Below, piece by piece: positions 31,501 to 33,809 of a stretch of 33,809 bases of DNA (the stretch's first letter is position 1; each line of letters opens with the position of its first letter). A program made the position numbers and the translations under genes. Below the pieces are notes generated by a model. That model was not told the origin of the DNA. It did not search any database and worked only from the letters and a program-made list of their open reading frames with translations. This DNA comes from Sphaeroforma sirkka (lineage: Eukaryota; Opisthokonta; Ichthyosporea; Ichthyophonida), in NCBI GenBank assembly GCA_001586965.3, contig LUCW03000998.1, forward strand, positions 1 to 33,809. Direction: 5' to 3'.

Positions 31501-33667
31501 ACACATGAGAGTGTGTCATACACACACATGAGAGTGTGTGAGTATATCACACACTCACTATCCTCTATCACATGCATGAGTGTGTGAGTGTGAGTGTAGC
31601 ACATACATAGACCATACCGAATGCACACACATGGAAGTGTGCGAATGTGAGTGTAACAAATACACAGACTATCCTCTATATACAGACATGAGAGTATTCA
31701 ATGGGCAAAATATACATTGATGCAATTGGTTTGTGATGTGTGGTGGCTAATTGACTCATACAGTGAGTGTAATCCGCGTCGCTGTAGTTCATATCTTGAG
31801 ATAACGTTCATGAGCACACTTTGTGTGTTGGTGTATATGTGGTGACTAGTTCACATTCATGAAAACACTCGGTATGTTGGTACATATGTGGTGTCTGGCA
31901 CATACCTTGAGTTGATGTTCATGAGCACACTGTATATTGGTACATATGTGGTGTCTGGTACATACCTTGAGTTGATGTTCATCTTAGTCGCAGCCACCTT
32001 GCGCTTCTTGAGGCCCTGTGACAGCACTTTGTACGCGTCATGTACACTGTTCACATCCGGTCGCTCCATGCCCACCATCACATCATTGCCCTACATCGCA
32101 ATTTTTTAGAGTTTAGGTTTTTAGGGTTTAGGGTTTTAGGTTAGGTTCTTTTTGCAATACAAAGCAACGCAATGAAAGGCAACGTAATATCCGCGTTAGT
32201 ACGACTCAAGCTGTGTGTTATTGTACAGTCACATACAAATCATTGGCGTAAGAAGCATAGACAGCAGCACATGTAAACACAAAAACCTTAAAAGCCCAAA
32301 GTACGGCACAGACAGCAAGCCCGTCCATTCAGGTCAATGTATTTCGGTTACATATCCACACACACGCACAGACACCAAAACTCAGGCACACGAACATTCG
32401 CACAAACAATACGGAATAATCGGAAGAGCATAACAGATGGGGCCGAAATAAACACGGAATAGGTAAAACACTGACTTAGGCATATGCATCCTCACCACCA
32501 ACTGAAGGGCATATAATAGGCAAAAGACGAGCTATAGCGTAAAAAGTATGACACTGACATAGACATGAATCCTCACCACATACTCAAGTGCACAAAAGTA
32601 AACGATGGGTTATTCCGTATACACATAGACCACACACGTAGTCATGTACTACAACCATTTATGCACAGACACACCTCAGCGTTGCGCAGGATCCTCGGGG
32701 GTCGGCGATCGTCCAGCACCAACAAATCAAGCAACTTGTTATTGTGAAGCTCAAGGTACGACACACTCAACTGGTAACTCTTCAGCGACTGGTCCAGGGC
32801 CTACCATGGGCACACACGGCAGAGAGACCGTAGATAAACCACATACAACAAATAAGTAGCTGGTATAAAACTTCAAGAACTCTAAAACCCTAAACATGTA
32901 TAGGAATTTAGGGTTCTAGGCAGCACCATGCTTGTGTGTGTGTTGGAAGGAGCCGTATGCGCACTGGAAACATACTCCGCAGCAGTATATGTGTGTGCCA
33001 AAGAATAACTGAAACCCTAAACCCTATAACAAAGTAGGTACCAAAATAAACCGTTCCTCTTTTAGCATCGCAAATGGCACAGTCGCACGACTAAGCACAT
33101 CGGCTGCCACAGATAATTCGTCTGTGATGATAGTCAATCAGCCACAGCGCAACTAAGCAGTGCCACAAACCCCGACATCAAAGCTGGCATTACAGTCAAC
33201 CGATCAACCCTAAAAAGCCTATTAAGCGAATTAACGCTAATGACCCTATGAACCCTATTAACTCTAATAACCCTGTGTGGTACTAGTGCGACTACAAATA
33301 ATCTCTTGTGTATGCCTCATGGATCAGGCTTACTGCACCGCCCACTCTCACACTACCACACACGCCACGCCCACGGACTATACTAGCACACTAGCAACTA
33401 TAGATGATACTCATGCTATGCCAATCCTTAAACCCTAAACCCCTACACTTTAACACCAGCACAACCCTCTACCTTGAACAGCTCAATGATGCATCGAGGG
33501 ATGAGTCCAGCATTGGGACTGGTACTCCAATCGCCCGAGAGGCCCTTCTCACCCAGCATGGTGTAGGTCTTACCACTGCCCGTCTGTCCATAGGCGAAGA
33601 TGGTGCAGTCGTACCCTCGCAGCACATCGTTGAGTGTATCTGTGGCCACGTCCGCAAATACAGTGTC
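14053..33667 (-). CDS. Kinesin-5 (BimC/Eg5/KIF11-type) mitotic motor gene, about 24 exons, 5' partial
   Basis: A plus-end-directed tetrameric kinesin that slides antiparallel spindle microtubules (family knowledge). Exons on the minus strand: 33667-33473, 32800-32675, 32090-31966, 31353-31277, 30819-30657, 30224-30044, 29351-29250, 28303-28204, 27694-27585, 27196-27059, 26126-25977, 21763-21605, 21236-21201, 20932-20858, 20385-20268, 19768-19602, 19136-19038, 18720-18590, 17858-17756, 16506-16409, 16051-15913, 15271-15173, 15118-14970 and 14170-14053. All phases join, giving about 985 residues. Motifs: P-loop GQTGSGKT, switch I NINSSRSH, switch II DLGGSE (usually DLAGSE), [34 protein letters not shown] at the neck, a heptad-rich stalk and a C-terminal ITPVREAI resembling the BimC box. 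The first motor exon(s) are off the right edge. Motor assignment is very secure; exons M (21236-21201), T (17858-17756), V (16051-15913) and the one at 15271 are less so. Confidence 0.9.
14171..14969. other. Last kinesin-5 intron
   Basis: No coding segment recognised. A CACAAACACAGACA-rich run lies at about 14866-14940. A direct repeat ACACGAACATGTGCA/ATAGTGGGATAGTCCA-like pair lies at about 14647-14735. Confidence 0.6.
14970..15118 (-). CDS. Kinesin-5 penultimate exon: tail
   Basis: Acceptor ACACACAG|ACA, donor ACCAC|GTACGC; phase 0 in, phase 2 out. [20 protein letters not shown], then acidic [20 protein letters not shown]. Confidence 0.82.
15131..15147. repeat. Poly-G run
   Basis: One T followed by sixteen G between two tail exons; on the gene strand it is poly-C within a short intron. 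Confidence 0.95.
15173..15271 (-). CDS. Kinesin-5 tail exon (start uncertain)
   Basis: Pyrimidine-rich tract then CTCACAAG|GCC, donor TCTTCC|GTGTGT; phase 0/0. [14 protein letters not shown] joins the next exon as [15 protein letters not shown]. An alternative acceptor CTGCAG|GGA at 15244 keeps the same frame. Confidence 0.65.
15313..15390. repeat. 40-bp direct repeat
   Basis: GACATGTAGGTATGTGAACA plus GAG occurs at 15319 and 15359, followed by similar CAATGG/TAGTGG. On the plus strand it looks like a donor (TAG|GTATGT), but no plus-strand gene is convincing here. Confidence 0.85.
15530..15912. other. Intron downstream of exon V
   Basis: Contains telomere-like CATAAAACCCTAAAACTC at about 15555 and otherwise no recognised feature. 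Confidence 0.5.
15913..16051 (-). CDS. Kinesin-5 exon V: tail
   Basis: Acceptor CTCCTCAG|G, donor CCCAAA|GTATGT; phase 2 in, phase 0 out. [20 protein letters not shown] then [14 protein letters not shown]. Earlier GT donors exist, so the 3' end is uncertain. Confidence 0.75.
16138..16190. repeat. (CA)n and (TA)n microsatellite, kinesin-5 intron
   Basis: A CA run at 16138-16170 followed by a TA run at 16172-16187. Confidence 0.95.
16409..16506 (-). CDS. Kinesin-5 exon U: stalk
   Basis: Acceptor TACAATAG|GAT, donor ATCCG|GTATAG; phase 0 in, phase 2 out. [20 protein letters not shown] then [12 protein letters not shown]. Confidence 0.87.
16707..16786 (-). CDS. Possible alternative kinesin-5 exon
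   Basis: [20 protein letters not shown] (phase 1 in, phase 0 out) between acceptor GGACTAG|TA and donor GTCAAG|GTGTGT. It is strongly coiled-coil-like and joins exon U in phase, but needs the alternative frame of exon T. Confidence 0.45.
17230..17410. repeat. About 61-bp repeat, three copies, kinesin-5 intron
   Basis: Three copies of CACAAGTCAATGCATTGCCC followed by AAGT...ACACAACACAGTCA. Preceded at 17117-17222 by CCCTAAACC-type telomere-like tracts. At 17535-17720 there is a CATATCCGTACATGCA-type repeat. Confidence 0.85.
17756..17858 (-). CDS. Kinesin-5 exon T: stalk (reading frame ambiguous)
   Basis: With acceptor CCTTACAG|G (phase 2) it reads [20 protein letters not shown]...MTQ and joins exon U in phase. 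A shorter form from 17807 in another frame reads [17 protein letters not shown] and fits an extra exon at 16786-16707. Site strength favours the first; coiled-coil character favours the second. Confidence 0.6.
17868..17998. repeat. GTGAGTATGTGCATGTAGGTAAGA repeat, about five copies, next to the exon T acceptor
   Basis: A 24-bp unit. On the gene strand it is CTTACCTACATGCACATACT CACA, pyrimidine-rich, and it runs into the acceptor CGCCTTACAG of exon T. Confidence 0.92.
18093..18410. repeat. TA and CA microsatellites, kinesin-5 intron
   Basis: (TA)n at 18093-18122 and 18356-18410. A CA/ACAAA-rich run lies at 18165-18320. Confidence 0.95.
18590..18720 (-). CDS. Kinesin-5 exon S: stalk
   Basis: Acceptor GTGTAG|GAT, donor AGAGC|GTATGT; phase 0 in, phase 2 out. 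[36 protein letters not shown]. Confidence 0.87.
18893..19075 (-). repeat. Duplicated exon R end, donor and adjoining intron
   Basis: CTATTTATAGATGCTCTGGA (18893-18912), then TACCGAAATGTTGCCATAGG and CTGTGGTGGACTGGTCGAT, match 19011-19075 (CTATTTGTAGATGCTCTGGA...TTACCGCAATC..., TGCCGTAGGCTGTGGTGCAT). The copy carries about 45 bp of former coding sequence. CTATTTATAG also recurs near 18853. Confidence 0.92.
19038..19136 (-). CDS. Kinesin-5 exon R: stalk
   Basis: Acceptor CTTCCACAG|ACC, donor ATTGCG|GTAAGT; phase 0/0, 33 codons: [20 protein letters not shown] then [10 protein letters not shown]. Confidence 0.88.
19328..19359 (-). CDS. Possible extra kinesin-5 mini-exon (very tentative)
   Basis: [10 protein letters not shown] would fit between exons P and R only if exon P used a donor 4 bp further on. 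Without it P and R join in phase, so it is probably not an exon. Confidence 0.15.
19485..19564 (-). repeat. Copy of exon P end and donor, then a (TA)n run
   Basis: TGCGTGAGGGTTGTGCATGT at about 19491-19510 repeats the exon P end and donor (TGCGTGAGGGTTCTGCATGT at 19603) and continues with CCCATACCCTGGATGA against CCATGCCCTGGGTGAC. A pure TA run follows at 19529-19564. Confidence 0.9.
19602..19768 (-). CDS. Kinesin-5 exon P: stalk
   Basis: Acceptor TGTACAG|AT, donor ACGCAG|GTGTGT; phase 1 in, phase 0 out. [40 protein letters not shown]. Confidence 0.88.
19800..20267. other. Intron between exons O and P
   Basis: AT-rich with TATATAC-type short repeats at about 19830-20010. No coding segment recognised. 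Confidence 0.6.
20268..20385 (-). CDS. Kinesin-5 exon O: stalk
   Basis: Acceptor GGCACAG|AAC, donor TTGG|GTAGGT; phase 0 in, phase 1 out. [20 protein letters not shown] then [11 protein letters not shown]. Confidence 0.87.
20460..20700. repeat. GTATGTGCAT dodecamer-type repeat, kinesin-5 intron
   Basis: About 18 copies of TGTGCATGTATG with variants, immediately upstream (in gene sense) of exon O. Confidence 0.92.
20858..20932 (-). CDS. Kinesin-5 exon N: stalk
   Basis: Acceptor TGCTCAG|GCC, donor AGAGGG|GTATGT; phase 0/0, 25 codons: [20 protein letters not shown]... Confidence 0.87.
21201..21236 (-). CDS. Kinesin-5 exon M (12 codons, tentative)
   Basis: [12 protein letters not shown] between acceptor CGTGAG|CTG and donor AGT|GTAAGC, phase 0/0. 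The donor is good; the acceptor lacks a clear pyrimidine tract. The chain stays in phase without it. Confidence 0.45.
21605..21763 (-). CDS. Kinesin-5 exon L: stalk
   Basis: Acceptor TTGGACAG|GCG, donor GTCACG|GTACGT; phase 0/0, 53 codons. [20 protein letters not shown] then [20 protein letters not shown]. Confidence 0.88.
21961..25836. repeat. 3.9-kb minisatellite, unit about 45.6 bp, about 85 copies, with higher-order structure
   Basis: Unit: AAATGGGTGCATGCACATAA, CCACGAGAGTGCACCTG, TCATGTGTT. Marked variants include a short AAATGAAAGTTCAATTGTC unit (near 22531, 23078, 23760, 24495, 24952, 25183, 25496 and 25813), a TATTCTATGGATGCATG unit and a CATGAATAAAATGGGTGG unit. Segments at 24361-24585 and 24817-25041 match almost exactly at a spacing of 456 bp. 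Another pair, from 23001 and 25418, is 2417 bp apart. It lies within the single large intron between exons K and L. Units are contiguous with no spacers. Confidence 0.95.
25977..26126 (-). CDS. Kinesin-5 exon K: stalk
   Basis: Acceptor TTTTCACAG|ACG, donor ACTGAG|GTGTGT; phase 0/0, 50 codons. [20 protein letters not shown] then [18 protein letters not shown]. Confidence 0.9.
26177..26389 (+). rRNA. 18S (small-subunit) rRNA gene fragment, about 213 bp, inside a kinesin-5 intron
   Basis: The sequence runs through well-known eukaryotic 18S landmarks in order: GGGTAACGGAGAATTAGGG, TTCGATTCCGGAGAGGGAG, CCTGAGAAACGGCTACCAC, GCGCAAATTACCCAATCC, GACACAGGGAGGTAGTGAC, TTAACGAGGAACAATTGGAG and GGCAAGTCTGGTGCCAGCAGC. 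It stops before the universal CGCGGTAA. It lacks a few bases where 18S has AAGGAAGGCAGCAGGCGCGC (here AAGGAAGGCGCGC) and has scattered substitutions, e.g. GACTTTTAAAAGCCGTG in a normally conserved stretch. It is antisense to the host gene, between exons J and K. It is a dead fragment, not a working rRNA gene. Confidence 0.95.
26530..26850. repeat. About 51-bp repeat, kinesin-5 intron
   Basis: About six copies of CATACAACACATACCTACAG, then CCACATATATCTGTCCCAAA and CATTAACGAAGC. Confidence 0.88.
27059..27196 (-). CDS. Kinesin-5 exon J: coiled coil
   Basis: Acceptor CATGACAG|GCC, donor GCTCAG|GTAGGC; phase 0/0, 46 codons. [20 protein letters not shown], then [19 protein letters not shown]. Confidence 0.9.
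27290..27575. repeat. About 31-bp repeat, kinesin-5 intron
   Basis: About eight copies of CATGTGTAATACGCATGCAT plus GCACATGTCGT, with internal self-complementarity (GCATGC). Confidence 0.9.
27585..27694 (-). CDS. Kinesin-5 exon I: coiled coil
   Basis: Acceptor GTCGTAG|CA, donor AAGAAG|GTACAC; phase 1 in, phase 0 out. [20 protein letters not shown], strongly heptad-like. Confidence 0.88.
27706..28200. other. Intron between exons H and I
   Basis: Contains an AAACAAACAAAC-rich stretch (about 27760-27850), a telomere-like CTAGACCCTAAACCCTAAGC at about 27910, and a roughly 55-bp GTTACTTTTGTG repeat at about 28030-28160. Confidence 0.7.
28204..28303 (-). CDS. Kinesin-5 exon H: stalk
   Basis: Acceptor GCCGCAG|ATG, donor AAAG|GTACGT; phase 0 in, phase 1 out. 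[20 protein letters not shown] aligns with human GVYISEENFRVMSGKL. Confidence 0.9.
28419..28985. repeat. 31-bp minisatellite, about 18 copies, kinesin-5 intron
   Basis: Unit: CGTATGAAGGTTTATATCCA plus GGCATAATAGA, well conserved. A block with the variants ATATCGAGGC, GTATATAGG and TAGGCGTATGAGG occurs twice (about 28551-28640 and 28773-28860), indicating multi-unit duplication. Confidence 0.95.
29030..29240. repeat. ACATACACACTCACATA-type simple repeat
   Basis: Degenerate ACACTCACATAT/CATACAC repeat in the intron between exons G and H. Confidence 0.7.
29250..29351 (-). CDS. Kinesin-5 exon G: start of stalk
   Basis: Acceptor TTGTACAG|AGT, donor AATGGG|GTGTGT; phase 0/0, 34 codons. [20 protein letters not shown] matches the kinesin-5 stalk start (human [20 protein letters not shown]). 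Confidence 0.93.
29342..29427 (-). repeat. Duplicated exon G acceptor region
   Basis: ATGAAACTCTGTACAATA at about 29344-29361 spans the real acceptor. It recurs at about 29390-29407, each followed by a CATATAGGC block. Confidence 0.9.
29520..29705. repeat. About 30-bp repeat, kinesin-5 intron
   Basis: About six copies of AGAAGCATGTGCATGTGAAA plus CACACACAC. Confidence 0.88.
29745..30056 (-). repeat. About 95-bp repeats, three copies, the last spanning the exon F donor
   Basis: Units built on ATGTCTTCCCATGCATGT, GTTATGTGC, TTGTGTGTCAC and TTCATGCA end at about 29865, 29970 and 30056. The last unit includes the exon F end CTTGTTCATGCAGGTGG. The others have CTTATTCATGCACATGTG and CTTGTTTTGCACACATGTG. 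Confidence 0.85.
30044..30224 (-). CDS. Kinesin-5 exon F: end of motor, neck linker
   Basis: Acceptor CAAAAG|GGGT, donor AACAAG|GTACGC; phase 2 in, phase 0 out. [20 protein letters not shown] then [20 protein letters not shown]. The joint with exon E reads [10 protein letters not shown] where kinesins usually have YRxSKLTxLL. Confidence 0.94.
30571..30670 (-). repeat. Duplicated exon E donor region
   Basis: GTTGTAGTACATACCTGTAC at about 30644-30663 spans the real donor. A near copy, GTTGTAGTACATATCTGTAC, lies about 70 bp away at about 30574-30593 and has lost the GT. Confidence 0.88.
30657..30819 (-). CDS. Kinesin-5 exon E: switch II
   Basis: Acceptor CACACAG|GT, donor TACAG|GTATGT; phase 1 in, phase 2 out. 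[20 protein letters not shown] then [26 protein letters not shown] departs from DLAGSE. Confidence 0.95.
30806..30985 (-). repeat. Tandem array derived from the exon E acceptor
   Basis: About five imperfect units of about 37 bp (GATTAAGACTACCTGTGAGA plus AGGAATTAGGACTACCT on the plus strand) start in exon E and run into the upstream intron. Read on the gene strand, several carry CACAG|GTAGTCTTAATC: the real acceptor plus the first four codons. Confidence 0.9.
31277..31353 (-). CDS. Kinesin-5 exon D: switch I to central sheet
   Basis: Acceptor TGAACAG|T, donor AACG|GTAAGA; phase 2 in, phase 1 out. With exon C it completes [20 protein letters not shown], then [10 protein letters not shown]. 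Confidence 0.95.
31430..31690. repeat. ACACATGAGAGTGTGT tandem repeat, kinesin-5 intron
   Basis: Repeats of CACACACATGAGAGTGTGT, partly self-complementary, in the intron between exons C and D. Confidence 0.85.
31790..31966 (-). repeat. About 60-bp tandem duplication carrying the exon C end and donor
   Basis: The segment CATACCTTGAGTTGATGTTC, spanning the donor and the codons for MNINS, recurs at 31901 next to the real one at 31961, separated by GAGCACACTGTATATTGG and GTACATATGTGGTGTCTGG. Two more degenerate copies lie at about 31790-31900. The 31901 copy keeps an AG|GTATGT donor. Confidence 0.9.
31966..32090 (-). CDS. Kinesin-5 exon C: up to switch I
   Basis: Acceptor GATGTAG|GGC, donor TCAAG|GTATGT; phase 0 in, phase 2 out. 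[20 protein letters not shown] then KMNINS, the start of switch I. The donor region is duplicated just downstream in transcription. Confidence 0.93.
32675..32800 (-). CDS. Kinesin-5 exon B: motor core
   Basis: Acceptor CATGGTAG|GCC, donor GCTGAG|GTGTGT; phase 0/0, 42 codons. [20 protein letters not shown] corresponds to the kinesin VSYLEIYNEELFDLL strand. The usual YNE is HNN here. Confidence 0.92.
33473..33667 (-). CDS. Kinesin-5 exon A: P-loop
   Basis: Acceptor CTCACAG|GAC, donor TTCAAG|GTAGAG; phase 0/0, 65 codons. Contains [37 protein letters not shown] (Walker A) and [13 protein letters not shown]. Loop L5 ([13 protein letters not shown]) is shorter than in human Eg5 but keeps a tryptophan. 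Confidence 0.95.
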
Positions 33668-33809
33668 CTGTGAGGTGCGTGTAATTGGCGGGTAATGATT
33701 TGGCTTCCTATTAGGTTTGAGGTGTGTGAAGTCTAGAATACATTCAAACGCTTCTGAGATGCGAACATATCATATATATATATATACATTTGCACACAAA
33801 CACACGCAA

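Overview
This is a stretch of a repeat-rich, intron-rich eukaryotic nuclear genome. Both large genes are split into many short exons with GT-AG introns. Nearly every intron is filled with microsatellites, minisatellites and short TTTAGGG/CCCTAAA-like motifs. The proteins are of opisthokont/unicellular-eukaryote type. A protist with expanded introns, possibly a unicellular holozoan such as an ichthyosporean, would fit, but the lineage is a guess.

Layout. (1) Positions 1-6574, plus strand: all but the 5' end of a WRAP73/WDR8-type WD40 gene in eight exons. Its phases join cleanly and its order matches the animal protein. (2) Positions 6.9-13.7 kb: a repeat-poor, AT-richer island with three intact, intronless 74-codon genes of the B12D/NDUFA4 type (minus, minus, plus). 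Each has a TATA-like box about 80-90 bp before the ATG. A roughly 26-bp AT-rich tandem repeat closes the island. (3) Positions 14053-33667 and beyond, minus strand: a kinesin-5 (BimC/Eg5/KIF11-type) gene in about 24 recognisable exons. It runs from the P-loop exon through the motor core, neck and coiled-coil stalk to a short C-terminal exon with a BimC-box-like TP-R motif. The first motor exon(s) lie beyond the right edge. My exon chain gives roughly 985 residues, close to animal kinesin-5 once the missing N-terminus is allowed for.

The two large genes converge on the island. Both belong to mitotic spindle biology. In fission yeast the WRAP73 homologue Wdr8 works with Msd1 and kinesin-14 at spindle poles, opposing kinesin-5. 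Whether the adjacency means anything here is inference.

Most notable observations: (a) a fragment of about 213 bp of nuclear 18S rRNA embedded in a kinesin-5 intron; (b) repeated cases in which an exon end with its splice site has been copied into the neighbouring intron, sometimes as a tandem array, so that introns appear to grow by duplicating exon-intron junctions; (c) three B12D-like genes differing almost only at silent sites; (d) a 3.9-kb minisatellite of about 45.6 bp with higher-order structure; (e) tandem repeats inside the WRAP73 coding exons. I saw no viral or virus-like element, tRNA or CRISPR array.
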